A stretch of 64,000 nucleotides of DNA, from NCBI GenBank assembly GCA_023053575.1, contig JAKZAP010000010.1:18474628-18538627 (forward strand), read 5' to 3'. Made by a program: the position numbers and the translations under genes. This stretch comes from Branchinecta lynchi. Its lineage: Eukaryota; Arthropoda; Branchiopoda; Anostraca; Branchinectidae. Position 1 is the stretch's first letter; every line of letters starts with the position of its first letter. Under the pieces are notes generated by a model. It was not told the origin of the DNA, searched no databases, and was given only the letters and a program-made list of their open reading frames with translations. Shown here in pieces: positions 31,408 through 42,090 of the stretch.

Positions 31408-32820
31408 ACAAGACCAAAGGTTTCGATGGGATCCCAGAAATTGAATATCTGATCCAGATATCTGGGTCTTGTCTTAGCCAGATCCAGTCTTCGCCAGACT
31501 CCTTGAACATTTTTACAATTAAAATTCAGAAACAGATTAAGGCCAAATAGCTAATCACCTGAGAAAACCAAGTTCAGATTTGGATTCAGCATGTGTGTTT
31601 ACCCCTATAAGTCATATCTGTTTTGACGAAAACTTCCTGCCACTTCTGCCAATTTCCCGGTTCCGGCCGAACTCCAGAACTACTTGTCCGGCGAAAAAAG
31701 AAAGCTCAAAGACGAAATCAGGGTATCTTCTTTCCCCAGTACTAATCAACTTCAAATAGAAATTTAGCTTATAACAAATTTTCCGATTCCAGCCGGATTC
31801 CGGTCGAACTATATGTCCGGGTAAAATATGATTGTCATACAGGGACTCAACATCTCTTCTTACCCCTAAATCGCTTATCTAATCAACTAGAAATAAAAAT
31901 TTGACTTCCAACAGATTTCCGGTTTTGGCCGGATTCCGGACGAACTACATGTCCGGGTAGAAAATTGTTTTCACATAAGTGTTCAGCATGTCTTCTTGCC
32001 ATAAATCCAACTCCAAATAAAACTTTTAATTTTGACAAACTTTCCGGTTTGGGCCGGATTCCGGTCGAAATACTTGTCCGTCGAGAAAATAGTTTTCACC
32101 GTCGTCTTCAGCATGTCTTCCTACCTCTAAATCGAACATCTAATCAACTTCAAATAAAACTTTCACTTTCAAAAAACTTTCCCGTTTGGGTCGGATTCCG
32201 GGCGAAATACTTGTCCGTCGAGAAAATAGTTTTCACCATCGTCTTCAGTATGTCTTCCTACCCCTTAATCGAACATCTAATCAATTTCAAATAAAACTTT
32301 TACTTTCAACAAACTTTCCGGTTTTGGCCGGATTCCGGGCGAAATACTTGTCCGTCGAGAAAATAATTTTCACCGTCGTCTTCAGCATGTCTTCCTACCC
32401 CTAAATCGAACATCTAATCAACTTCAAATAAAACTTTTACTTTCAACAAACTTTCCGGTTTTGGCCGGATTCCGGGCGAACTACTTGTCCGATGACAAAA
32501 TAATTTTCACAATCGTGTTCAGCATGTCTTCTTACCCCATAATCGACTATCACATTAGCTGTTTCAAAATATTTTGTTTGTCCCTTAATTTGAATCCCCT
32601 CCCCCACCCCTAAATGTAGAGCTACAAAGCCCATCTACGAACTTGACTGGTCTGACGACCCAACGAACCCTCACACCAAGTTTCATCAAAATATCTCATT
32701 ACCTTCGAGAGTTATCGTGCTTACAGACGGACGGACAGACGGACGGACGGACAGACAGACGGACAACTTTTGCGATGTCATAGGTATCCCTCCACTTACG
32801 TTTTGGGATCCCAAAAACAA
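31408..32820 (+). repeat. Dispersed repeat family B with ~139-bp tandem array
   Basis: Starts 'gaccaaaggtttcgatggga' and ends 'acttacgttttgggatcc' after a GACG/GACA microsatellite at 32725-32763. From about 31650 to 32545 it contains seven or so tandem units of about 139 bp marked by 'tttccggttttggccggatt' and 'tacttgtccgtcgagaaaat'; units from 32041 on are the most alike. ORFs at 31965-32404 merely translate this array. A shorter copy with fewer units is at 36968-37415. Confidence 0.8.
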
Positions 32821-33587
32821 TGTGACGAATCGGTCCTTTTGCATCACTGTCAGATTTTAGGATAACCACAGGACACAGTTGGTAACTTTTGAGGCGGGCT
32901 AGGGCAACTTGAAACTGCTTAAAACTTGAATACATGATTATAGGATTACCGGTAAAGTTGGAAAACTGCGAAAATTGTCTTATCTTCAAATCAGCAGGCC
33001 AGGCCCACTTAGGCGTTGGCAATCACCTATTGGCCCGGTGGACAGTGGGGCCAACAGGAGTTTACCACCGTACTTTTACATCCCATACAGCAACAAATAA
33101 TCCAGATTATATAATCCAAAAAGGTTAGTCAGGTTCTCACTGCTCGAGCTACCAGGTCATGAGCGTCACACAAACACTTGCATGTAGAACCTTTCCGAAG
33201 GTTCAAATATTCAACACTCAACTCATAATTCTAATAACCAAATAACTATCGAACAAACTAAAACCTATCCCTACCACAACATCAACCTGCAATAAAACGT
33301 TCACTGTGCTCCATGGCAACCTTCAGGAATCTACCCAACCGACGCAATCCTTTGAACACTTTGCTCCCCATTAAATCTTTCAGAAACCCCCTTGAAGAAC
33401 CTCTTTACCTGTAAGGAGTACTATAGTTCTTTGGGGGTCAGGGCCAGGCACTTACGTCCGAAGACCCGAGTTAGCTTGTGGAGTTTCAGAATGGAGAGAC
33501 TTGCTTGACCAGTCCATCTTCTAACGAAGTAATGAACTGACCCCTCCATCCCTCCTCTTACCTCTCAAGACTCGTGTTTCTTTGTAG
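32821..33587. other. End of the 29.5-kb host intron
   Basis: No gene or clear repeat recognised. It closes with the branch/pyrimidine region and acceptor TTTGTAG at 33581-33587. Confidence 0.5.
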
Positions 33588-33877
33588 GTCTAATGAACGC
33601 AGCTGATTACTACGGACTCGATGAGCTTCGACGTGGCTGCATCGGATTCGTCCAAACCTGCATCAATGTCGATACAGTATGTGCCTTATTGTCGTCTGCC
33701 GAGCGATATATACAGTATAAATGTACGAAGAGCCTGGTACAGAAAGTTCTCGAATATGTGGATGAACACGGAAATGAAGTTCTCAATTTAGGGTCGTTCA
33801 CACTTCTGCCGCAGCACGTCGTCAGATTAATTATGTCTCGGGATGAGCTAAAGGCGGACGAGTTCACAAAATTTCAG
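33588..33877 (+). CDS. BACK-domain exon of the serine-enriched-protein-like gene
   Basis: 290 bases with acceptor TTTGTAG and donor GTTGGT (a weaker GT donor). With the one base carried from 4128 it makes exactly 97 codons and ends in phase 0. The product contains LMNAADYYGLDELRRGCIGF, then INVDTVCALLSSAERY, KCTKSLVQKVLEYVDEHG and FTLLPQHVVRLIMSRDEL: the end of the BTB fold and most of a BACK domain, the helical region linking BTB to substrate-binding parts. The strong similarity I recognise to the Drosophila serine-enriched protein (Gprs) family is from memory and unverified. Confidence 0.9.
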
Positions 33878-33956
33878 GTTGGTATTTTGGTCATTCCTAC
33901 TATTGTAGATAGAACCCAGAACAAAATAACAACCAGGGAGTAATGTCAATACCTAT

Positions 33957-34610
33957 GCTTTCCTTGCTTCGCAAACGGGCCATACTCATAAAGCCACCCA
34001 CTACCCTTGCGGCATTTAAAGCGAGACAAACTTGCGGGTTCAGAAATTTCTAGTAAAGCTAAGATGCGGTCTGCACACATCGAGGAAACAGAGGAGGTCA
34101 TATCTTTTCTTCGCTGTGTTCAAAATATGAAGTTATTTCAGCCAGCGTTGGTGCACTACTGATTGAGTGTAAGTAGGGACGTTCACTATCGCTAGTAGTG
34201 CTAGTGTCGCTGCTATTCGAGTGTGTGTCACTTCTTTCAAGTCTTGGCGCTACTCCCTAGTGCTGTTTTGCACTGAGTAGAGAGTAGCGCCAAGACCTAT
34301 ATCTTCCATCCTTTGCAAATGGGCCATAGCCGTAGCGCCGCCCACTACGCTTGCGGCATTTCAAGCGAGAAAAACTTCCGGGTTTGGAAATTTCTAGTAA
34401 GGCAAAGGTGCAGTCTGCACACACCGAGGAAACAAGAGACGCTGTATCATTTTTTGTTGGCTGTGTTCAGAATAAGAGTCTGCGCTGCTGCACGAATAAA
34501 TGAGTTTCAGTAGTGACGTTCTCTATCGCTAGTGATGCTAGTATCGCTGCCATTCGAGTGTGTGTCAATTTTTTCAAGTTGTGGTACTTCCTAGTGTTAT
34601 TTTGCTCTGG
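33957..34610 (+). repeat. Imperfect ~345-bp tandem duplication
   Basis: Two diverged copies, 33957-34270 and 34306-34610, share 'cttgcggcattt.aagcgag', 'aaatttctagtaa.gc' and 'cgctgc.attcgagtgtgtg'. The second half of each includes the 'ggcgctactccct' motif also seen near 1981. It lies in the 2.2-kb intron 33878-36079. Confidence 0.65.
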
Positions 34611-35102
34611 TGGAAGCTTACCTATTCTATATAAATAAGATTTTAGACGGCTATGTCCAGTAATAAATTCGGAAAGCAGTCCAGTTCAGAAAACCTGGCC
34701 GTGATTGGGGGATTGCGCATGCAGCGAGAAAGGTAAAGCAGAAAACGGAGATATTTGAAGAAACATAATCGGGACATTGTCGTAATCTATTATATAGATC
34801 CGAATCGAATGCGGACACTGTGGGGAAGTTGGAGGGGGAGTGCTGGGGAGAGCCACCCAACCCTGAGAATCGGGCACAAACCAGCAAGGAATAGCACAGA
34901 AGAGGAGCAAAAACTGGTGTAGATTTTTGCTGCACCTCGTCGGCTGTACCTTTTGTTTTGATCATTTGGTATTTTTTTTTATTCGGCCCTGTGCACCAGC
35001 CATGGAGCCCTGTGGGGGATTATTTGTTTGTTATTTTTGTTGTATTTATTAAAAGGAACAGAAATGGATCCGGCCACTGCGGGGGAAATGGAGGACGGAG
35101 GG

Positions 35103-35763
35103 AGGAAATTTTGTGGTATGCATAACTCACAAACGATTCATAGATGCTAACTGACAGCTCCGAACCAGATCATCTGAGCACCGCGCGGGGGTCCAGACCG
35201 GATTCGGATACAAGGGAGTTGAATGGGCTGGGGAGGGGGAGGAGACACAACTTGGTGACCGGGACATTTTCATAATGTATTGTATAGATCTGTACCGGAT
35301 GCGGGCACTGTGGGGGAGCTGTAGCGGGGGGGGGGAGAGCCATCCGACCTTGACAATACCAGCCCTAGCTGACACACATGCTGAGCTTTCAGCTGTTGTT
35401 ACTAACTGTAGGAAATAGTAAGGATCGAGCCGAGGAAATTTTGTGGTATGCATAACTCACAAAAGACTGATAGATGCTAACTGACAGATCCGAACCAGAT
35501 CATCTGAGCACCGCGAGGTGGTCCAGACCGGATTCGGATACAAGGGAGTTGAATGGGCTGGGGAGGGGGAGGAGTCACAACTTGGTGACCGGGACACTTT
35601 CATAATGTATTGTATAGATCTGTACCGGACGCGGGTACTGTGGGGGAGCTGTAGCGGGGGGGGGGGGGGGGATCCATCCGACCTTGACAACGCCAGCCTT
35701 AGCTGATACACATGCTGAGCTTTCAGCTGTTGTTACTAACTGTAGGAAATAGTAAGGATCGAG
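35103..35763 (+). repeat. 330-bp tandem duplication
   Basis: Copies 35103-35432 and 35433-35763 are nearly identical, differing mainly in G-run length (about 35328 and 35656) and a few substitutions. A more diverged relative lies at about 34780-34860. Intronic, non-coding; the proline/serine-rich minus-strand ORFs are by-products. Confidence 0.85.
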
Positions 35764-35965
35764 CCATATATTCATAAGCCCTTGCTGCTTGTAAATTTTG
35801 GCAAATTTGCGAAACAAGTGGTTGGATTCAAATGTTTGTGATGCGGAGTTGAGCATCTTGTTAATAAACAGAAATCTTCTTTCTTTAAGATCAATCAATC
35901 GATCAATCAAGTTTAATCCGAATGGCTAAAAGCTAGAAGAGAAATACAAAAAAGATGTGAGCGGT

Positions 35966-36056
35966 TTTGAGCCTGAAGAGGACCCTTGCCAAGAAGGGCC
36001 GAAATATAGCTCCAATAAAATTCAGCTGATGTATCCGTTTTGCACCATCGCATGTG
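35966..36056 (+). repeat. Recurrent ~85-bp motif, copy beside a splice acceptor
   Basis: Begins 'cctgaagaggacccttgcca' and ends around 'tgatgtatccgttttgcacc'. Other copies: 39949-40035, 42460-42580, 42598-42668, 45028-45120, 49235-49345, 55035-55112, and inverted at 44885-44965 and 54945-54980. This copy ends only about 24 bases before the acceptor AG at 36078-36079. Confidence 0.7.
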
Positions 36057-36079
36057 ATAGAAAGTAAACTTTTTTTCAG

Positions 36080-36262
36080 GCTGCTCTGATGTGGAGCAAA
36101 AAGTATTGCGACTACAACTCCCAAGCTTATTTACGAGAAGTTATTACTACCTTTCTGGAGTACATCCAGTTCCATAAAATTCCCGCCAACGTCCTCATGA
36201 GGGAGGTGCATCCCCTAGGACTTGTCCCGGATCATACAATAATGAACGCTTTAGCATATCAG
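36080..36262 (+). CDS. Third visible exon of the serine-enriched-protein-like gene
   Basis: 183 bases (61 codons, phase 0 at both ends), acceptor TTTTTTTCAG, donor GTAAGT. Encodes the end of the BACK domain and a conserved tail: AALMWSKKYCDYNSQAYLRE, FLEYIQFHKIPANVLMREVH and PLGLVPDHTIMNALAYQ. Confidence 0.9.
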
Positions 36263-36967
36263 GTAAGTTCAACAACTTATAATACTGATGTATTATAATA
36301 CTGATATATCAGCTTGGGCTCAAAGAATATTTATATACTGTTGTTTCTTCGTCGCAATAAAAAATCATTGACAACAGAGTCCAACCAGCACACGACCTTC
36401 TACACTGCTTCCTGGCCGAAAATTGAAAATTAGTGTCTTTGTGTCTTTTATTTATTTTCTTTAATTTACTCCGCTTTTTCGATATGGCTGATTAGAAATA
36501 AATTACTTACTTTCTTCTCACCACAGAAAACAAATGTTTGTGCATCGTTTTTACGTTTTCCAACGTTTTTCCGAAGGTTGCAAGCGAAATTTCGAAGATA
36601 ATTTCGTAAACCACATTGGCTTGACATACCACAAAAAATCAACGAAGAAACCAACGAAAATGGGGTAGTATTCGCATTTTATAAATATTCGCCTTTTATT
36701 TCAGTATAGTCGATGGCCTATAAAAAAAACCATTTTCGTTGGTTTCTTCGTTGAATTTTTGCGAAATTTCGAACTTGACAGGAATAGTTAAAAACATTCC
36801 ACCTTTAGGCACGGAAAGGTGTAAAAGTTCCAGAAAGAAAATTGTCTCCCGGAAGAGATTTCTTCGATTTGGACCAAATTTTTACCAGGCATGTGGGCAT
36901 CGTTACAGAAAGGGCAGTGCTAACAAGTATATTTTAAGAATAATGTCGTTTACAACCCTTTTGAAAC
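36263..36967. other. Intronic non-coding stretch
   Basis: No gene recognised. A short inverted similarity (tcaacgaagaaaccaacgaaaatggg at 36638-36662 against 36731-36756) forms a potential hairpin around 36690. Confidence 0.5.
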
Positions 36968-37415
36968 AAGACCAAAGGTTTCGATGGGATCCCAAAAATG
37001 TAACATCTGATCAAGACAATTGGGTCTTGTCTTCGCCAGTTCCGTTGTAAACAGTAGAAACAGATCAAGGCCAAATAGCCAATCATCTGAGCAAACCAAG
37101 TTCAGATATGGATTCAGCATGTGTGTTTACCCCGATTAGTCATATCTATTTTGACGAAAAGGATCGAAACTTCCTAACTTACTTCTGCCAAATTTCCGGT
37201 TCTGGACGAATTCCGGAACTACTAGTCCGGCAAAAAAAATGAAGCTAAAAAACGAGTTCAGCGTATCTCCTTACCCCGGCGGATTTCGTTGACCCAAAAA
37301 ATCGTCACACCAAGTTTCATCAAAATATCTCTTTTCCTTCGAAAGTTATCATGCTCACAGACGGACAACTTTTGCGATGTCATAGCTATCCCTCCACTTA
37401 CGTTTTGGGATCTCA
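36968..37415 (+). repeat. Dispersed repeat family B, short copy
   Basis: Shares both ends with 31408-32820 ('gaccaaaggtttcgatggga' and 'cttacgttttgggat') but holds only one or two of the ~139-bp units. It abuts a family A copy. Confidence 0.75.
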
Positions 37416-38165
37416 ACAAGAGCTACGAGCTCATATGGCACTTGTTACGAGTAGGCACGGCTCGGTTATGTCAATGATATATCTAGTGTTTGCTAGGTGT
37501 CTTCCCACCAAGTTTCATCTCGATCCCTCCACTCATAGCGTTTTCCAATATTTCCAGTTCTCCCCTCCAGCTCCCCCCAAAAGTCACCGGATCCGGTCCG
37601 GATTTTAAGTGGGTCGTCTGAGGCATGAGGTCTTTCCAAATATCAAGTTTCATCGAGATCCGGTCTCCCGTTCAAAAGTCATAAATACCTCAAGATTCCG
37701 GATTCCCCCTCCCTCCACTCCCCCGACAGTGCCTGAATCGGCTCAGTCATGTCAGTGATGTATCTAGTGTTTGCTAGGTGTCTTCCCACTAAGTTTTATC
37801 TCGATCCCTCCACTCATAGCGTTTCCCAAGATTTCCGGTTGCCCCCTCCAGCTCCCCCAAAAGTCACCGGATCCGGTCCGGATTTTAAGTGGGTCGTCTG
37901 AGGCATGAGGTCGTTCCAAATATCAAGTTTCATCGAGATCCGATCACCCGTTCAAAAGTTAAAAATATCTCAAGATTCCGGATTCCCCCTCCCTCCACTC
38001 CCCCACGGTGCTCGGATCGGGGAAGTGACTATTTCCAACTTAATCATTTGGGGTCCCTGATACGCCTGCCAAGTTTTATCGTCCTAGCTTATGTGAAGGG
38101 CCCGAACTAGCAAAACCTGGACAGACCGACGGACGGACAGAAATTGCGATCGCTATATGGCACTA
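37416..38165 (+). repeat. GC-rich dispersed repeat family A, copy 2
   Basis: Starts 'acaagagctacgagctcata', contains two ~255-bp modules (about 37485-37735 and 37740-37995), and ends with 'gacggacggacagaaattgc' and a truncated terminal hairpin. Confidence 0.75.
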
Positions 38166-38349
38166 ACATTAATGTTACAACATTAAAATAAGCACGTTTA
38201 GAAGCGTTTGAAAGATGAACCGCCTAAATTATGGCCGGCCACCGGTGCCAGGCTGCCAGCACCGCTGATTTCGGTAGGTGCCAGGAAAAAGTATACAGCA
38301 GGTGCTGGGGAGTAGGTAGCCCCTTGAGTAGCATCCATCTCCCCTTTCT

Positions 38350-38505
38350 CGCAATACTATTGATGACTAACTCTCCTTGCTGATGCAAAATCGCCGGGTA
38401 CCTAGCGGAAGAGCCAGAAGGGGTATCACCTCGGTCATCACAGCTGCACCCGAAGATCGCCGTGATTGTTTGACACAGGATCACTGGCGTGTTTTGGACA
38501 AAGTT
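38350..38505 (+). repeat. Dispersed ~200-bp repeat, second copy
   Basis: Diverged relative of 9957-10172 (gatgactaactctccttgctgatg..., cgccgtgattg, gtgttttggac). It runs directly into a LINE 3' end. Confidence 0.5.
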
Positions 38506-39016
38506 ATATACATCCTTCATCAGACTATTCTCCATATCATAACTACCATCAACATTCAACCGGTTGTAGTAACTAGTAGATCGAGATTTAGCATTAGACA
38601 TGTTGGGCCTTTAGTATGGGAAGGTTTGTCGACAGAGTTAAGGTCATGTAGTGTTTTACTAGATTTTCGTAGCATGTTAAAGGTTCATTGTTTTGCTGTA
38701 TATGAATTTGATGCGTTATTCTCAGCCGTGTAAGTTGTGTTTTATCATTAAGTTTTTGTTTTGGATAGTTAGTAGTGATTCTGGTTGAAAATGAGTTGTT
38801 GTTTTTTGGTTGTTTTTCTGGTTGGGCGTCCCAGACCGCGTAAGTCAAGCTCCTTTCTATCTTTCTTTCCCTTTTTTCCTTTATTTTTGTCGAAGTTTTG
38901 TTTTTATTAATGTTTGTTTCGATGGTAATTAGCCCCTTACAGGTTCGCCTCTGGGCATTGAAGATTCCATTTTTTTAATAAACCCTTCATTCATTCAAAA
39001 AAAAAAAAAAAAAAAG
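38506..39016 (+). pseudogene. LINE 3' end
   Basis: The plus strand encodes SRFSIRHVGPLVWEGLSTEL and then DFRSMLKV, the typical C-terminus of CR1/L2-like LINE ORF2 (F...YSGP..WN.LP..L...FK..LK). It is followed by a 3'UTR with AATAAA at about 38978 and a tail of ATTC units plus A-run at 38985-39016. 5'-truncated. Confidence 0.7.
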
Positions 39017-39254
39017 TATTGAATGTGTGTGTGTTTAATTGTATTCTTAACTTAAAGAGGATCCGAACCTCCCTGAGGATGGGGCTTTCGCAATACTCTT
39101 CAGTTTAGAAAGTGAATGCTTTTCTTTTGCGTTTATTAACTTGTGTATTCTGATAAAGAAAACGAAATAGGGAAGGTAGACATAAACTACTATGCTTGGA
39201 GTGATGAACTAGTTAAAAAGACAATTCCTGTGTCGCGTTCGTCGGACTCCTAGT

Positions 39255-39411
39255 AGTTTCTGTTTTTACTCACCAGTGTCTGGTTTTTCCTCTATTAATA
39301 GTTTTTTGGTCTCATATCTCTTCGGTGATTTCTCACTAGAACCTGCCTCCCGACCAGGTCCTAATTGGTCCGAACTCGTGAGATAAAAGCAGACACTGTT
39401 GAGTCCGGAAA
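39255..39411 (-). mobile_element. MITE family C, copy 1
   Basis: About 157 bp with imperfect terminal inverted repeats (ctcaccagtgtctg...cagacactgttgag). Matches 46712-46862 in inverse orientation and 41563-41872, which is interrupted by another MITE. Confidence 0.6.
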
Positions 39412-39429
39412 CGGATTATGACACTCAGA

Positions 39430-39712
39430 GGCGTTTCTAGCCATAATGTTGTGGGGGGGGGGGGAACTTACCAACTGGCTGGTAATTTTACCGACTGTTT
39501 TTGCTGAAAAAAACGACTGTTTAAAAGAACGACAGTTTCGAAGAAAACGACTGATTTTCAGAAAAATCGACTGTTTTCACGAAAAAATCAACTGTTTTGA
39601 CGAGAAATCGTGGAGCTTCGCGCCGACTCGGGCTATTTTTTACCGACTGGCCGACAAAATCGGGGGGGGGGGGGGACGACGCCCCCCCCCCCTCGGTCGT
39701 GACGCCCCTGGT
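39430..39712. repeat. Low-complexity block with G/C runs and CGACTG-type units
   Basis: G-runs at about 39450-39462 and 39662-39675 and a C-run at 39682-39693 flank repeated 'aaaacgactg' units. A related block in opposite orientation lies at 44150-44345. The ORF 39446-39724 is a reading of this text. Confidence 0.55.
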
Positions 39713-40672
39713 GACACTAGATAGCAGTCACCATTGGATCCACAAATGCCTTATGAGAAAGAAAGAGGGACTACTTTCAGAATCTAGATATTCTTTGGAC
39801 GCAAAAACAGCAGCCGTGTCCAAAATGAAATCACAGCACCAGCTTTAACTCCAAGCACTCTTCAGGGAAGAAGTTCACAAAATCAGATATTTAAGGAAGA
39901 ATCTTTAACTGTTTTTCCACAGGTTCATTTTCCAGCTTGAGGGGCTTGGGCCTGAAGAGGACCCTTGCCAGGAAGGGCCGCAATATAGCTCTAATAAAAT
40001 GTAGCTGACGTATCCATTATGCATTGTCAAATGTGTCAGAAGTTTCGTAACAGCTATAACCTTATTTATTTATGACTACAAAAACATCGTATTGGGCTCT
40101 GCCCACGAGAGATATGTTTTGCTTTATTATTAAATAAATTGAAAATTAAAAAAATTGAACCTCGGCTACAACACAAAGATGCGCAGTTTCAACAGACAAC
40201 ACTTGGACTGTATGTTGTGTTTTGAAAACGTTAGGCTGTGCATGACATTTCATGTACAACAAGCATGCCAGGATGAGACGAAAGCCTCCAGAAAATAATC
40301 TGGTGAATTTTCAGATAAAAAAAAATTTCAGATAAAAAAGATTCCAATAAAAAAAAGTCAGAATATGCTTCTGAATATGTGTCGTCTTTACGGCAGTGCT
40401 TGTTATGTTATGTACACCAAGTCATGCATAACATTTTAAAATTACAACAGATTATATCCCAAATATTGTCTGTTGAAACTGCGCATCCTTGTGTTCTCTG
40501 TTATGAAACTTCTGACAGTGTAGTGAGTATTTCGTCCGCATAGCCAAATATCGGCTTTCCAAATGCCCAGACTTTACGCTGCGTATACGTAAGAATCTAG
40601 AACTGCAGGTGCAACGAGTTATTCATTCGAAAATCGGAGCATTTCATCATCACGAATAATTTCAGGCGACTA

Positions 40673-40830
40673 CACTGTAAAAAAAAATCTTGCAGTATTT
40701 GCTACTGGGATTAAGCTCGTCTTTATTGAGATAAGAATACCCCGAATTCGGATTAATTTTATCCCAATAGAGTTAAGATTAATCCCAGTAGCAAATACTG
40801 CATCCTTATTCGGTGAAACTTTTTACAGTG
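40673..40830. mobile_element. 158-bp MITE with TA target duplication
   Basis: Terminal repeats CACTGTAAAAA...TTTTTACAGTG, flanked by TA on both sides (40671-40672, 40831-40832). The interior is also palindromic: 'gcagtatttgctactgggatt' style text at 40695 mirrors 'cccagtagcaaatactgc' at 40783. A relative is at 41666-41831. Probably mobilised by a Tc1/mariner-type transposase, judging only by the TA duplication. Confidence 0.8.
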
Positions 40831-40909
40831 TATGGGTAACACAATTCAGTTCTCTTTTACATGTTCTGCACCGATCAGTGTCACTTTATCCAGCGAATCC
40901 AGCATTGAG

Positions 40910-40981
40910 TCCTCGGTAGTATAGTGGTCAGTATCCCCGCCTGTCACGCGGGAGACCGGGGTTCGATTCCCCGCCGGGGAG
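40910..40981 (+). tRNA. tRNA-Asp (anticodon GUC)
   Basis: 72 bp with a complete cloverleaf. The acceptor stem TCCTCGG pairs with CCGGGGA with one G-U pair and discriminator G; the anticodon GTC is at 40943-40945 in loop CTGTCAC; box B is GGTTCGATTCC. No intron. A T-run at 40985-40989 four bases downstream serves as the RNA polymerase III terminator. It lies in the last intron of the BTB/BACK gene, same strand, and looks functional. Confidence 0.96.
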
Positions 40982-41289
40982 GAACTTTTTACGTTCAAAT
41001 GTGTTTTCGGATTGGAAGCTGTAAATGATTGGGATGTTGCGCTTCATGGAAGGACTGGGCTGGGAACAATAACAATAAAATTCAGCTCAAATGGAAGAGC
41101 TTTCTTCTGCGACATGTTGTTTTTGTAGATGGGTAGCCTAATATCTCGTAGTCCCTTTGTTTGTTTATTTTTATATTCTTTATTCTTATAGGGTTTCCTT
41201 CTTCTTTTCTTTCTTTTTTCCTACCCCGTCTATTGCCTTGTACTTTTTGATGTGTGAAAAATTCAATACATTAATTACTGATCTTTCAG

Positions 41290-41502
41290 GCAGACCCATC
41301 CAGTGTAGATCCTGGCAAACTCTCACCCAATCGAGGTCGGCGAGTTCACAACGCCCGCTCGATGTCAGTGCAGTCGTCAATGGACCCATATGGATCCTCC
41401 ACTACATTGAACAGTGAAAGTGCTTCCAGCGAAATAGACTCAAACAGCCCTAGATTCTCCGGTGATCGAGGGGGCTCCCCCCAGGGTAGACTATCGAACT
41501 AG
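41290..41502 (+). CDS. Terminal coding exon of the serine-enriched-protein-like gene
   Basis: 213 bases including the TAG at 41500-41502; acceptor ATCTTTCAG, phase 0. The product is a serine-rich tail: ADPSSVDPGKLSPNRGRR, then HNARSMSVQSSMDPYGSSTT and further serine/asparagine-rich residues. ADP..VDPGKLSPN.. directly after NALAYQ fits the conserved C-terminus I associate with Gprs-like proteins. The serine cluster with basic residues suggests phosphorylation, which is inference. The 3'UTR follows and appears to run into MITE family C. Confidence 0.88.
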   Translation, partial: ADPSSVDPGKLSPNRGRRVHNARSMSVQSSMDPYGSSTTLNSESASSEIDSNSPRFSGDRGGSPQGRLSN

Positions 41503-41562
41503 AAATGTAGTGTGCTTTTCAAGATTACGTTGTCATAAGCCGCGTTCGCTGCACTCCGGGCT

Positions 41563-41872
41563 GTCTCTTTTTTTTCCTCACTGGTGTTCGGTTCTTCTCT
41601 TATGGCGCGTTTTTTGTCTCACCGTGACGTCACTAGAATCTACCTGCCGAGCAAGTTCTGGTTTAACTTTAGAAACAAATCTTGCAGTATTTGCTACTGG
41701 GATTAATATTGTCTCTATTGAGACAAGATTATTTCTAATTCGGATTAATCTCATCCCAGTAGAGATAAGATTAGTCCCAGTAGCAAATACTGCAGTTAAC
41801 TTTAATCCTTACGGAGAGGCTTTTTACAGTGTGGTCCGGTGGAGCACTAACTAGACACTGGTTAGTCCGAAA
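41563..41872 (-). mobile_element. MITE family C, copy 2 (interrupted)
   Basis: Outer parts match 39255-39411 (cctcactggtgttcgg..., ...agacactggttagtccg), but the middle is split by the 41666-41831 MITE. It lies in or just past the host gene's 3'UTR. Confidence 0.55.
41666..41831. mobile_element. Relative of the 40673-40830 MITE, nested in family C
   Basis: Shares 'aatcttgcagtatttgctac' and the mirrored 'agtagcaaatactgcag' with 40673-40830. The right end ttttacagtg is kept; the left end is mutated. Confidence 0.65.
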
Positions 41873-41906
41873 ACGGGTTATAAAATTGGGGAGCTGTCAC
41901 CGGTGA

Positions 41907-42090
41907 ATACTCTTGATGACTATCTCTCCCTGCCGATGCAGAATCTCCGGGTGCCTGCGGAAGAAACGAAGAAACGGTGTCAAAGCTGCGCTGACTCAGG
42001 ACTTGAGTCGTTCTGTTTGAGTCGTTACGGACACGTTTACTCCTTCTTCCTGACAATCACTGGCGTGTTTTGGACTTAGTCATGTTGAGT
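41907..42090 (+). repeat. Dispersed ~200-bp repeat, third copy
   Basis: Aligns with 9957-10172 (tactcttgatgactatctctc, gagtcgttctgtttgagtcgt, tggcgtgttttggacttagt). Confidence 0.6.

Noticed and set aside
31965..32404. ORFs repeating SxNxTSNQxQIKL-type text
   Set aside because: They are readings of the ~139-bp tandem array of family B.
32725..32763. CRISPR-like array from GACG/GACA units or the 21-bp and 139-bp arrays
   Set aside because: Units are contiguous without unique spacers, and the DNA is animal genomic.
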